Shown here piece after piece: positions 35,230 through 47,576 of a DNA stretch of 64,000 bases. The notes below the pieces were generated by a model. That model saw only the letters and a program-made list of their open reading frames with translations. It was not told the DNA's origin and ran no database searches. The stretch is from Atherinomorus stipes (taxonomy: Eukaryota; Chordata; Actinopteri; Atheriniformes; Atherinidae), in assembly GCA_023101725.1 (NCBI GenBank), contig JALJCO010001293.1, positions 556,001 to 620,000 of the forward strand, read 5' to 3'. Position 1 is the first letter of the stretch, and every line of letters starts with the position of its first letter. Both the position numbers and the translations under genes were made by a program.

Positions 35230-36604
35230 GTCAAAACCCTTTATTACGACCAAGTCAAGCTAAAAGCTACAATTCACTCCTCTTAACACCCTCTTCTGGG
35301 AAGCATTTAGCTTAGCTTGACAGTAAGGAATCCTGACTTTTCCAAACTAAGCGCAATCTAACTCTTTGGATGCTAATTGATCTTTATGACTTCATAAAGA
35401 AAGAAAAAGATCAGAATATTGGAATTAAAAGTGTCCAGACCTGCTATCGAGCTCTCATATGCAAGGAAAACCTTGCTTCTGATCAGTCTCTGATATTACT
35501 TAGCGGACTTGTGTGATTCAGAACGGCAACCGCACTGAAACTATGGCATCATTTATGGACTTAGCATCAGTCTTATATCTTGCGTGGGGGAGGTGCAATT
35601 AGCCCTAATCAGATACAGAAAAAGGTGTTATTTTCCCGCCCTACTAAGTACTTTCAGTCAGGGAAGTAAACAAAGAAATGTACCGGGACAACTGTACCTG
35701 TTGTAAGAAATAAATAATATACAGGAGGTAAAATGAAAAGAGTAATGCTCTACCGTTCCCCGTTGTATTATCACACCTAAACTGGCGCAGTACCGCAGTT
35801 GAGTAATTCGTACCCCTCCATCGCTGGGGGGGCGAGCGCTGTGCAAAACGCTAATCTGCAATGGGCTGTACCTGGGAAGCTTGATACTTGTGCAATGCCA
35901 CTCTGAAGCTACAATGGACCCAGCCACAAGCTTGTACCATATGGGAAAGGGGGGAGTAAAGAAATCTAAAAAAATATATGTTTTTAAACCCAAAAATTGC
36001 TCATAATTAAATAATTGTGAAAATGGATAATGCATAGGGTAAAAAAAAAACAGTTAATAATAAATGAGGGAAATAATATTTTCAAAGTCAACGCAGCATA
36101 AAAGCTTCCAAGTCTGTACCGTAATGCCTTTGCTTCAAATTCCGACTTCCCTTTTTTACTTATAATACCGCATCGAGAAGCAGAACGTTCTGATTAAAAC
36201 AAACAAACAAAAAAACTACCTGCATTGTGTTGATGCCCCTCAGTCAGTCAAAGTTCACTGGCTGCTGCCTGCTGAATAAATGTGTTGAACTATAGGGAGG
36301 GGGGGAAAGCAGCACACACTGGCAGCAGCCGCCGTGAGAGGATGATAACAAGACAAGGATATGCATATAAAACACAAAAACATGAAACAATGAAAAACAC
36401 TTTAAGAAAAAAAACTCCAACTGCAAGCGCTTTCTGTCACGTAATGTTGTTGTTGTTGTCTGCTTCAGAGAGGAGCAGCGTCTTAGTGTGAGGGAAGGTC
36501 AGAGGTCACTGGTGGAGGGAGGGCAAAGGTCCCAAGTAGAGTCAAGTGCCCCGAGAAGAGATATGAGGAGGAGGAGCAGGCGGCACGAGCTGGATTTCTG
36601 CGGC

Positions 36605-36609
36605 TCAAT
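36605..36609 (-). CDS. irs2: irs2 predicted final coding exon (last two bases of codon plus stop)
   Basis: On the minus strand a pyrimidine-rich run (TGTTTCTGTCTCTG, then CCCCCCC) ends in AG at 36611-36610. The next bases are AT TGA. Exon 1 ends in phase 1 with a single G, so splicing gives GAT (Asp) and TGA stop, producing a C-terminus of ...TSKD. Mammalian IRS2 ends in VKE, and I recall that it too has its very last coding bases in a second exon, which supports this join. No other acceptor between here and exon 1 was systematically excluded by eye, so treat the pairing as a strong inference. Confidence 0.55.
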
Positions 36610-36717
36610 CTGGGGGGGGGATTCAGAGACAGAAACAGGTCATTAGTCAGTAATCCATTATGAGACAAGAAGCACAGTAAGATGATTGAAGTGTATTTAG
36701 ACAACAGCAGATGTATC

Positions 36718-37441
36718 TACGGATGAACGATACTGGAATTTTGTCAGATATCTGATATTTTAAAACTCATGTGGCTGATAACCGATATCGATACCAATAT
36801 TAAAGCTGAATAAAATAAGCAGTCACTGTAAATAGCAGTTTTATCTGTTTCCTACACTTTAAAAAATAGGGTTGGGGAAAAATATCGATACACTGAAGTA
36901 TTGCGATATTTTCATATGCCAATGTCAAATCAATATTTAAAAACACTTATTTAATCTCACGATACTTAGTGGATTCCCACGAGATTTTGTAACAGAATGA
37001 TGAAATATCACTAGATTTCGTAAGTAAAATAGATCAATACTGCATTTTGAAATGTCAATGTGATATCAGCGTATAAAAATATCGCAAAATTTTTATGAAT
37101 TCTTGCGAGATTTCAGAAGGAAACAATGAAATATCACAAGATTTTGTTAGTAAATAGATCAATTCTGTGCTTTTAAATATCATTATGATATCAGCATATG
37201 AAAATATTGCGATATATCAGCGTATCAATATGTTTTTCCACCCCTAGTCTTTAGAAGTTTTAAAGTCTGTAAAAAAGAAAGTTTTGAAGAAGTTTTTTTT
37301 TTTTTTTTTTTTTTTTTTTTGACTTAAGAAACAGCGGGCTGATCGGTTAAATATCGGTGGGGTGGCTGATGTCTGACACTCAGTTTTAAGGCCAATATGG
37401 GCCGATACCGATAGGGGGCCCGATTATATCGTGCATTCCTA
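36718..37441 (+). mobile_element. Composite hAT-like element B
   Basis: The start TACGGATGAACGATAC is a decayed TAGGGATGCAC end, and the right end reads ATCGTGCATTCCTA. Perfect 8-bp duplications GATGTATC stand at 36710-36717 and 37442-37449. It has the same outer and inner arrangement as element A, with a roughly 28-T run near 37293-37320. It starts about 106 bp from the predicted irs2 splice acceptor. Confidence 0.88.
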
Positions 37442-37631
37442 GATGTATCAGCTGCACTACCAGACAGCACGCTATAACCAAAATGAAAGGGCAAGGTAAG
37501 AGAATAGAGAAGTCGGGATCAGAGCTTTTTTTTGCCTCCCCAGTCGGCATCTTGGGGTCTCCCCTCTAAAGCTGCAGTATGTCAGCTAGAAAAGCTTAAA
37601 ACTGGGATTTTGAACTTCTTCACCTCCAATC

Positions 37632-37664
37632 TTAAAAAAGAAAGAAAGAAAGAAAGAAAGAAGC
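37632..37664. repeat. (AAAG)n microsatellite
   Basis: Seven to eight AAAG units. Confidence 0.9.
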
Positions 37665-37970
37665 TTTATTTTAGGGTTAAAGCCCAAATTACACAAAAAT
37701 AACTTGAGTTGAAATCATTTGGTCCCCCAAGTTTAAAAGATCCCATCTGCGCCCCAAAATATATATTGTATGTCATCGGGGCAAAACGTCATATCATCAG
37801 ACTTATTGGAATGACGTAATAATTTCTTATCGGCACCGTTAATATTTATAAGTTTCTATTTATTTATTTTTTTTTTTTACAAAAGCAGTTTCTTTTTTAT
37901 ATATTTATTTGAAATGCTTTGTTCTTGTTTATATTAAAAAAGTAGTAAAGTTACTTTCATTGTATCCTAT

Positions 37971-38211
37971 TAGGGCTGGGAAAAAAATATCGATACACTG
38001 AAATATTGCGATATCTTCATATGCAGATTTTACACTGATATTTATAGAAGCGCTATTGATCTAGTCTACCGACAAAATCTTGCGAGATTTCACGGAAACC
38101 TGTGAAATTTCGTAACGCTAAAATAGATACCACATTTTTAAGTATCAATATGGTATAAGCATATGAAACGTTTGCGATACTTCAGTGTGTCGATATTTTT
38201 TCCCACCCCTA
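37971..38211 (+). mobile_element. Inner-type hAT-like MITE, short stand-alone copy
   Basis: The start TAGGGCTGGGAAAAAAATAT and the end ATATTTTTTCCCACCCCTA are inverted copies. The flanks TATCCTAT (37963-37970) and TATCCAAT (38212-38219) match at 7 of 8. It equals the inner segment of the composite elements but stands alone, so this segment transposes in its own right. Confidence 0.8.
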
Positions 38212-39234
38212 TATCCAATTAATTTGGGCGTCAAATGCAGGATCTGCCTCAAATATCAGCAGGTTGTGTCGGCCATCAGCTGTTGAGAAAATGTTGGAAA
38301 TGGCCCTAAAAAAATCTGTATCGGTTAATCTCTAGTTATATGGCTTAAACATCAAAAGAATTGTTCGGCTACTTTTCCTGCGGTTTTTGTAAAAAACGTT
38401 TAAAAAAAAGAAAAAAGTACTCCATAATGAAAATGATTTCTAGCTGCTGCTGTAATAATGACATGCAATCATGCAAGTGGCACCTACTACACCTACACCA
38501 GTCACACACACCTTTGCCAGAATATCTGAGTAGTTACCTTCCTTTCACTTCAACCTTTTATGCTAAACTTTACCAATAAAACTGAAAGCCGACCTTTCCC
38601 CTTAAATCCATCTATAACCCTATTCTCAGCTTATAAAACCCAAAACTACCCTGAAAGTTGTCTTATAAAGGACTACAGTGTTAGGCCCCCACATGAAAAC
38701 TGGACCGGGTCTGATTCTGACAGAAGCGGCAAAGGAAAAAAGTGTTTGTTAAATAAGTGAGGATAAGAACGAACTTTGGATTTTGCTCACTGCCAACAGA
38801 CACACACATCAAAAACATAAACTTTGTTTCCTGCCCTGCTATCAAGGCCAGGCCCGGGCTGTCAGGTCGGCTGCTGCGGTGCGGCCCTGAATGACCTGGG
38901 CCATGGCCGCCCTCCAGCTGGGTTATTCCACTCAGAGTGAGGCTTTGTCTGACACAACAATGCGAGCAGCACTCCACAATACAGATGCTTTAACAGGGGG
39001 GACTGCTGGAATGCTGCTCCTCTGTTTGTTAGCCATGAGGATAGAGGGATGGATGAATGTGTGGACTGATAGAGAGACAGACGTACAGAGAGGAGGAGTA
39101 GCAGTACACAAACTCAGCAAGGACTAAAAACAGTTTGGTGAAGGCACCAAAAGAAAAAAAGCACATCATCCACTGAGCGTGACTACAGACAGATACCGAG
39201 AGGTCCATTCTGAGGCAGGAGAATCTTAATAATA

Positions 39235-39400
39235 ATAATTTATACTTTATTAATCTCAATGAGGAAATTCATTCTCTGCATTGAACCCATCTCAAGTTTA
39301 ACCTGAAATCAGTAGGCTGCCAATTACAGCGCCCAGGGAGCAGTTGGCGGGGGTTGAGGACCTTGTTCAAGGACCCACAGTGGTTCACCTGAGTGCTGTG
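39235..39400. repeat. Dispersed repeat, second copy of 12365-12530
   Basis: It carries 'aataataatttatactttattaatctcaatgaggaaatt' followed by 'gcgcccagggagcagttgg' and 'ggttgaggaccttg'. The class is unclear. Confidence 0.6.
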
Positions 39401-39518
39401 TGGGGACTACAATGGGCCCATAAAAGAGGATAAATATATGAATTCCTGGAGATATAACTGGTTATTGTGGACAGAACCGGAGAAAAACGATCACTTTCTG
39501 TTTAGGAAGGTTTTAAAG

Positions 39519-40708
39519 TAGAGGTGCACAATATAATCGGCCACCTATCAGTATCGGCTGATATCGGCCTTAAGACTGAGTATCGGACTTGGGCCACCCC
39601 ACCGATATTTAACCCATCAGTCCGCTGTTTCAAAAGTTTAAAAAAAAGGAAACTTCTTTTTCTTCGTCTTCTTAAAAAACGTCTTTTTTAAAGACTTTAT
39701 AACTTCTAAAGAGTAGGGGTGGGAAAAAATATCGATACACTGAAATATCATGATATTTTTATATGCCGATATATTGACATTTAAAAACGTGGCATCAGTC
39801 TATTTTACTTATGAAATCTCGTGATATTTCACCGTTACGTTACGAATGGGCTATATGCACAACTCCACTACCTGAACTTCAGCCAGCACCTTTGCTTCCT
39901 GTCTCGCATGACTGGACAAACTGATTCAGGTGTGTCTGACCAGTTAGTGAGGTCAGACACACCTGGAGAAAGACAGAAGCAAAGGTGCGGCTGTTTCAGG
40001 AAGTATGCATATAAGCCATTCTCGCAAGACTTCTCTGATATTTTCTCACATATTTACATATAAAAAACACGGTATCGATCCATTTTGCTAACTAAATCTC
40101 GTGATATTTAATCATTTTATGAAATCTCGCGACAATTCACAAAAATTTCATGATAATTTCATCTTTTGATATCATATTGACATTTAAAAACGCAGTATCG
40201 ATCTATTTTTGCTAACAAAGTCTCGTGACATTTCATCGTTTTGTTACAAAAACTTGTGAGAATTCCCCAAAATTTTGAGATAATTTTCATATGCTATCAT
40301 ATTGACATTTAAAAACGCGATATTGATCTATTTTACAAACGAAATCTCGCGATATTTCATCGTTCTGTTACGAACTCTTGGGAGAGTTCATGAAATATTG
40401 TGAGAGTTTGTAACAAAACGATGTAATCTCACGAGATTTTGTAAGTAAAATAGATCAATACCCCGTTTTTAAATATTGATTTGATATCAGCATATGAAAA
40501 TATTGCAATATTTCAGTGTATCGATATTTTTTCCCACCCCTATTTTTCAAACTGTCGGAAATGGATAACAAAACTGCTATTTGCAATGACTGCTTATTTT
40601 TTTCAGCTTTAATATTGGTATCGATATCAATATCTGTTATCGGCCACATGGGTTTTAATATATCGGCATATCATATATCGGTCAAAATTCCAATATCATG
40701 CATCCCTA
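39519..40708 (-). mobile_element. Composite hAT-like element C, with nested MITE
   Basis: The start TAGAGGTGCACAATATAATC and the end GATATATCGG...CATGCATCCCTA are the element in reverse orientation. The duplications TTTTAAAG (39511-39518, 40709-40716) are perfect. Inner repeats carry TCTCGCGACA and TCTCGCGATA, each one mismatch from TCTCGCGAGA. A palindromic AATGGGCT MITE (39845-40020) sits inside the inner part. Confidence 0.88.
39845..40020. mobile_element. Palindromic MITE (AATGGGCT ends), nested in element C
   Basis: AATGGGCTATATGCACAACT at the left and 'gtatgcatataagccatt' at the right, with 'tcaggtgtgtctgacc' mirrored by 'ggtcagacacacctgg' in the centre. It interrupts 'gttacgaa...tctcgcaag' of the host element. 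Confidence 0.8.
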
Positions 40709-41559
40709 TTTTAAAGAGCACAAATCTGAGATTTTCACATGGTTTCTTAACTCCCCTGATCCTCCCCTTCTCTGGGGAACAGATTCAAATTACACGACAA
40801 CATTATATTCTACAGAATCAGACCCTGCTTCAACACCGGACCCTCCAGGACACCCTCGCCTTGACTCGTCAATACTCACTTTGCGTATGATGAGGCTACT
40901 CAAGCATGTATGCCTGAACCTGTTTGCATTTGGGAATAAGGAGCAAACTCGGTCTGAAGAAGAGTAATGCCTGCTAAGGAGCAATTATGTTAAACTATGT
41001 GGATTTCTTCTTCTCCCACTTGAAATTTTATTACTTTTCTCGCAGGGAAATGGGTGTAAATCTTCCTGTTTTACAAGAATGTATAAATGGGTATAAAAAT
41101 CAAACAATACAAACCAAGACCTTTGTCAACTAGGAATTCTACTTGGGTTTCTAGTTGGTATTTAGTCTGGATTACTCTTTTTAAGTAGACAGATGAGAGT
41201 TTTAGCAAATACAATTAAAATTTTAATTATGTCGGTATGAAGATCCTGGATTGAATAAAATCAGCTATAAGCATGTCAGGAGTCTGATTCAACAGTGACA
41301 AATGTTTTGCTGAAGATCCTGCAGATTTCAGTGTTGATGTCAATCTAAATGTGGTGTTCGGTCCACACCATTACTGCACTGGTGTTACGTCCCCAGCTGG
41401 TAAAGGCAGCTTATATGCTCAACTCTGCTGCTTGCAAAGCAAAACCGAAACAAACACAAATTGATAAACCAACGTAGTTCAAAATGCAGAAAAACAAATG
41501 TCTAACCAGACGATCACGGGGCAGATCAGTACATTTAGTCATGATGAGTTGCTGGAGTT

Positions 41560-42165
41560 CACACTGAACATCAGGATGAGGAAAAAGGGAGATGTAGTGA
41601 CTTTGAATGTGGCATGGTTGTTGGTCCATTTCAGAAACTGTTAAGCTACTGGGATTTTCACACATAACCATCATAGTAGCAGAAACCCTCATTAGGCGCC
41701 ACTCCTGCCAGCCAAGAACAGGAAACTGAGGATACAGTTCACACAGACTCAACAAAACTGGACAATAGAAGATGGAGAAATGCTGGTCTCAGCTCACATT
41801 CTGATGGGAGGCTCAGAATTTGGGGAAACATCATGAAAACATGGATCCATCCTGCCTTGTATCAACAGTTCATGCTGCTGGTGGTGTGATGGTGTAGGGA
41901 AATAATTTTGTGGCACACTTTGAGTCCCTTGAACACCACAGCCTGAGTATTGTTGCTGACCATGTCCATCTCTATATGACCAGTACAGCATCTAATAATG
42001 CTTCTTCCAGCAGGATAATGCACCATGTCACAAAGCTCACATCCCCTCCAACTGCTTTCTAGAACACGACGAGCTCACTGAACTCCAACGGCCTCCAGAG
42101 TCACCAGATCTCAATCCAACAGAGCAGGTTTGGGATGTGGTGGAACGGGAGATTCTCATCATGAG
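41560..42165 (+). mobile_element. Tc1-like transposase remnant, third family, copy b
   Basis: Broken frames read 'HAAGGVMV', then 'SIVADHVHLYMTS', 'HHVTKLTSPPTAF' and 'LQSHQISIQQSRFGMWWN', i.e. the order seen in Tc1-like transposases up to the SPDLNP..LWD region. Stops and small deletions are frequent. It is cut on the right near the Harbinger element at 42312. Confidence 0.75.
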
Positions 42166-42311
42166 CCGTGTTCGGACAGGGCAGCTCTGAGAACTGCTCA
42201 CCTCGAATTTTGTTCTATGAACTATCCCTCCCCAGAGGAACTGTTTCATTTTGCATCCGCACATCAGTCAGGGACAGATGTGCCGCAGCCGTCTGTGACA
42301 GGGATGTGTTA

Positions 42312-43028
42312 TGGTGCGTACACACCAAACCCGATTTGGGCGTCAAGGGCGTCGGATTTATACGCAAAGTCAACGGCCGACGCGCGTCGAAAACCCTCTG
42401 GCGTGTTTGGCACGCCAAGTTTTGAGATTTGACGCGGGTTACTCGCGTCACGAACAGAAGACGCTGGAGTTGGAAAATCTGAACTTTGGTGTCAACCAAT
42501 CAGAGCGACTCAATGTCATAACGCATAACACCCAGAAGAACCAGGGGTGTCTCCTCTCTCTCTGAAGACAGAAGAGGATAAACTGTGATCTGCGTCCGGT
42601 CCCGGTGTCTGAACGGTGGTTTGATGACCTGCTGTGCCGATGGGATGTACTGGGCTTATAATGCTGCCCCGCATCGGGACAGCGGGTTGTTAAACTGGGC
42701 CGGATCAGACGGCTGAAAGCACCCCTCACTGGCGCGCAGCTCCTGGAGTAAATGATGAAACTCATCATACTCAGAACACCTGAAATCATCTGGTGAACCG
42801 GACACGGACCAGAGATGCATGATGACGACATTCCCTAGCTTTGTTTATCACATAAAGCCGAGCCGCCCTCTCCTGCATCCGTCATTGTGCAAAGGAAAAA
42901 TCAAAAGGAGAGGCCCCTTCCGATGAACGTCGGGAAATGAAGCGTATGACTTTTTAGCGACCCAGCGTCCAACTTTGGGCGGCAGGCGCAATTTTGACGC
43001 CCAAATCACGTTTGGTGTGTTCGCGGGG
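42312..43028. mobile_element. PIF/Harbinger-type non-autonomous element, copy 2
   Basis: The start TGGTGCGTACACACCAAACC and the end 'cacgtttggtgtgttcgcgggg' are inverted. TTA duplications stand at 42309-42311 and 43029-43031. It is collinear with 7163-7997, including the region of the HARBI1-like remnant on the minus strand. Confidence 0.8.
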
Positions 43029-43398
43029 TTACTTTTTCTCCCCAACAAAATAAAACAAAACCGTAAAAAGTAAGAAGAGAAGACAACACCACTGTTTTCA
43101 TGTTCTGAATGACAGGATTATTAATCGCGGACAATCACATCAGGTGTTTAGCTTTGAGGTGGGAAGAGCAGAAAAAAAGCTAGGAGAGGAAGAAACAAGT
43201 GTAAGCGATTCTTCGTTTTATGGAGGAAGAAAAGAGAGCAAAGCCCCGCAGACAAAGGAGACGGTTTGTAAGTTTAACTTCTTAAACATGTAGCGGTCGT
43301 ATCCATGTTTCATCTGTAGACATTTAAGACATTATTCTATTGTTTGCATTCAGTGGCAACAAAATGCTGATGGAACCACAAAAAGACCCTGACTCAGA

Positions 43399-44785
43399 GT
43401 AGGAGCTAAAATGGTTATAGGAACTGAGGGCCGTGGTCTCTGGTTCCCGTCTGTGCGAACGCTGGAAAAAACAGCCTTGTTCCGGAAAAGGTTAAAGATG
43501 GGTTTCCCGTTTACAAACATTGGCAGTTGCGCGCGCAACCAGGGGGCAAAAAGCCTGTGTTTGTATTGGAGTCTACGGCCAAACACGCACTCATATCATT
43601 CATAAAAATGTAAAGCAACCCGACGAAACAGAGATCGTTGTGTTTTAAATTATAATGAATAAATCTGTATTTTGATGATGAATAACAAAATACCGACGCT
43701 GCGTTGCTGTGTTATATTTCTATCACGATTACACTAACTTGGCAAAGGAGTCATCACCCGGAAACGGCATTTTTCTTGTTAAAACATGGATATTATTTGT
43801 GTTGAACCTCATTTGAAATTTGCCTGAAAAACCTGAGTTAGAAAGCGGCTTAAACTTTCGTTTAGACTCTTTGTTAAAACCAAAAGAGGCCACAACAATC
43901 TGCAGCCTGCAGCAGGTTCAGTTCAGCTCCGGTGTCGTCCTCACCTCCTCCATACAGGAGCAACTTTCACTAGTTTGGGATTAAACCAGGCAAAGACGAC
44001 ATCATCACTACGTTTGGAAAGGAGCTGATTCCAGCTGTTAGGGACTAACACGCATTGCTGTCGGTAAGTTTCGCTGCTTGTGTAACGTTCTGCTTTATTG
44101 TGGATGAGATCGTGGTGGACAGTAGACAGACTAGCTAACTGCTAGCAAGCTAACAGTATAAACTCAAACGCCATCTGATGTACGACCCCCGTACTTGGTA
44201 CTAAATCTCCGGGATGCGTTGTTATGCCACGTGAACGTTCGTAAACGGCTCCACAATCAGTTTCTTCTTCTTTTTAAGTTCGTGCCTAAGCAGCAGAGGA
44301 TGGCTGTCACACACGGTGTTTACAGTTTATGTCATGCAGCCGATCGCGGCGGTGATGCTGCTATTACAGTCTTCCGACTAGAATACGGGAATAATTTCTG
44401 CCTCCGCCGTGGTTTAATCCTACATGTAACCATGGTGAAAGACTAAATAAATCATCGCCTGAACTGGAATAAGTTATCTGGGAGGGTTTTCTGAAGATCA
44501 GTCACTCCTACTGTCCTATTTTCACCATTTTTAACTGTTCACATGCATTAATGTTTTGATTTTTGCAACCAAAAAAATACCAGGACTCAAACATTATATT
44601 TCCCCGACACTTTCACGTCATATCTTGACTTAATCTGCATTAAAAGTCAAGTTTTGTATGTAAAACACACGTCTTCTCATAGTTCAATAATGCTTTTCCT
44701 CTGTTTTCTTGGCCCCTGGTTGCGTGCGCATCCTATCTGTGACGTTGCTCAGAAACCCATCTATAGGAACCTCAAAAGTTCCTAC
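43399..44785. mobile_element. Probable inverted-repeat element, 1.4 kb
   Basis: The left 'gtaggagctaaaatggtt' is roughly mirrored by the right 'aacctcaaaagttcctac', and further in 'gatgggttt', 'gttgcgcgcgcaaccaggggg' by 'cccctggttgcgtgcgca' and 'aaacccatc'. The centre (43.6-44.6 kb) has no recognisable coding text. Superfamily is unknown. Confidence 0.55.
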
Positions 44786-46153
44786 AGTGCAAATGCGCCT
44801 TATGACACCAAGAATTAAAGCAGATATGGAGGGAAAAAAGGGTCCAACCCCGTCCTAGATCAATGGACCTGATACAGTGGCCAGTATACGAATATTTAAG
44901 TCGTGCATCAAAGTAAAGAACAAATGACTTTGCTCTTTTTATCTAAAACTATTAAAGTTTGTCTGTGAATCTTAAAGCCAAAAACACAAGCACTCTTTCA
45001 CATTCATTAAAAAGAGCTTTTTTCTCATTTACAAGTGAAAATTAACTACTAAGTTTATGAAATGTTAAGAACTTGGGTGTCTCACATTGCTTTAAAATCA
45101 TGTTAATCTCTTGATTGTATCTTACCCTGTATCTAGATTTATTTTAGATCACTTTGACAGGGAGATAAATCCCAAAAAAGGAATTCATCCACACTGAGTT
45201 TTATAACCAATAATCCATTTCTGCAATATCACAGAGCTTTCATATTTTGTTCAGCTTTGTTTTTCTCCACGCAGACATGCATGATGTGCAAATTTTGATA
45301 TAAACTATGAAAACTCCAGCCGCCTGGAGGCTGCATAATTTCAGGGGAGGGCCACGTTCGGCCTCCAGGCTTTGTTTCTGGTGAAGAATGTAGTTAATGT
45401 CAAAGCCCGTCGCTTGTTTTCTTAACATTTTGAATCATTATATATTTACATCACAAACAACAAGCTTTGGCAAAACTCTGCTTAATTATGGTTATGACAA
45501 TAAAACAAACTTGGATTTCAACGTGGGTGTGTGCTACAGGAACAGAGAGAGGCTGAGAGAAAGTCTGTGGTCTCTGGGTTTCTCTGCAGTCCCAGACGTG
45601 GACTTTGATCAAAACAAGGCTCTCAGGACACGGGCCAGACTGACCTGACACGACCTCGCTCGAGCGCACACACACACTCACAAACCCAGATAGGCTCGCT
45701 GCAGAATCGGGTTATGAAAACAGCGTTTGCCACACACCTGCATGAGCCAGCAGCTTGTTGTGCTTTTGCAACACATGCAGGTGGTTCGGCCCCGCCACCC
45801 GCCCCTCTCTGTCTCCGTCCCCTGTGCCCTCCCTGACCCCCCGACCGCCTCTCTTTCCGTCTCTGTGTCCCATTCACCCAGCTGGGACAACAGATGAAAG
45901 GCATCATGGGAGTGAACGGCCAGTGACATGTTGACCTGACATGGACGGGTGCGAGAGCTGACGCGACGGTCCTACAGAAGTAGACCTGATTTTCTTCAGG
46001 CTGGAGATGGCCGAGTGGAGTTACCATCCAAAAACTGAAAAACGCAAAGTTATTATGGGAAAATCCTACGAAAACAAACCTTCTTCTAATCACATGGCTA
46101 TCATGGCAAACTGCACAATGAAAGCAACCTGTAAGGGCGGTGGAGGGACTGAT

Positions 46154-46200
46154 TACCGTATTTTCCAGACTACACTCACACTATTTTTCATAGTTTGGCT
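46154..46200. repeat. End fragment of a CGTATTTTCC-type MITE
   Basis: 'ttaccgtattttccagacta' and 'atttttcatagtttgg' match the termini of the full element at 48757-49299. Confidence 0.6.
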
Positions 46201-46213
46201 GCTTCTGCTACCT

Positions 46214-47175
46214 AAGGCCCATTAATGCTCGCTTACGTACGTAAATGGCGACGTCCATTCCATGCATCGCCCTGCGTGGCTGCTTCACACTTCCATGCGT
46301 CTTCTATGTTCCCATTGCTCATAAACCAGTTTGTTCGCTAGGCAGTGCTGCCTGTCCCTGTGCAACACTGACCCCGTGGTTTCAGGTGGTATTGCTCTGT
46401 CTTCTGCGTCAAGTGACGGACCAACAAGCCCCTCGAAAAACGCACCAAATTATAGGGCTGGGAATCACTAGGTACCTTGCGATACGATACTATCACGATA
46501 TTTTGCCTACGATATCGATAATATCACGATACAGTAATTCTGCAAAAATCAATATATTGCAATAAATTTATCCACGATAGACCACAGTATTTGTCCCTGA
46601 AGACTTTCCAAATTTATCGACCAAAGTGAATCCATGTGAAATGAATTACAAAATATTATCAATCAGTAGCACATAAGTGACATCAGTTCATATGAAATGA
46701 GAAAAACAGTAAAACAAAGTGCACAGTGGTTCTTCTTAGGAAAGCATATAAAAAATAAACATTTCAGTCATTATTTCTTCATAATCTCAAACAACTGGGT
46801 GGTCTATGACAACCTGGACACACATTTTAATTTGTACTTTACACCATGTTCAAAGTTTAACCTGAACCTGCAGCCTGCACATAGATATCAGTGCCAATGC
46901 AGGCACTTTTCTACATGCTGAACCGCTGCAGAAAGAACAACGAAATCTCGCGAGATCTCACTGGTCTCTTACAAAATCCCGCGAGATTTCGTAAAATATC
47001 GATACAGCTTTTTAAAATATCGATATGATATCGCAACACAAAATATCGCGATATTTCAGTGTATCGATATTTTGGCACACCCCTACCAAATTACGTACAT
47101 AACTGACCCAGACGACGGACAAAACTGTCCGTCCGCCTGCGTATCCGTCTTCTGCGTAAAGCATAAATGGGCCTT
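46214..47175. mobile_element. MITE (AAGGCCCATT ends) interrupted by a hAT-like MITE
   Basis: The left AAGGCCCATTAATGC is mirrored by the right GCATAAATGGGCCTT. Sequence on both sides of the nested 46453-47085 insertion aligns with the uninterrupted copy at 3400-3635 ('aacgcaccaaatta|cgtac'). Confidence 0.8.
46453..47085 (+). mobile_element. Inner-type hAT-like MITE nested in another MITE
   Basis: It starts TAGGGCTGGGAATCAC and ends GGCACACCCCTA. Perfect 8-bp duplications CCAAATTA are at 46445-46452 and 47086-47093, and the empty site can be read in the related element at 3400-3635. The exact palindrome TCTCGCGAGA lies at 46946-46955 and a one-mismatch copy at 46977-46986. Confidence 0.9.
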
Positions 47176-47576
47176 TGGTCTGCGCATTGTGGTGTTTTAG
47201 ATTCCGCGTCGAGCATTAAAGCTGTGTAATGCATGGCTCCTCGTTTATTAATCCTTACATATTATATGTGCACACACATACACAACGTCAAATAACGTAA
47301 AAGCAACAGGATATTTTAAAAAACCGTATATGAAAATCAAAAGTATCCGTTTCAGTGTTACTCAGCTGCAGTAACAACAACAGCCTGCCTCTCTCTCTCT
47401 GATGCCATTGCTCACCGTAACCGATAGCAAAACAACCACCGAGCGAGCCCTACTGATCGGGCAGGAAATCGCACTGCATATCCGGCACCATGACGGAGAA
47501 CTATGAGGGCTCGAGGGGTCTCCGTGGTTACGCAGATGGATAACGCATTATGCAGTCGGAGAGGTATACTGTAGCC

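Larger units (their letters stand above)
30866..36604 (-). other. irs2: Predicted irs2 3'UTR (exon 2, about 5.7 kb)
   Basis: This runs from the predicted stop at 36605-36607 to the poly(A) signal at 30885-30890. It is inferred from the acceptor that matches the irs2 donor and from a drop in transposon density between 30.85 and 34.3 kb compared with both sides. The sequence is AU-rich with A/T runs, as expected of a long vertebrate 3'UTR. A hAT-like composite element at 34346-35229 and a small palindromic repeat at 33232-33425 lie inside it. Short frames here on either strand are not genes. RNA evidence would be needed to fix the true end. Confidence 0.5.
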
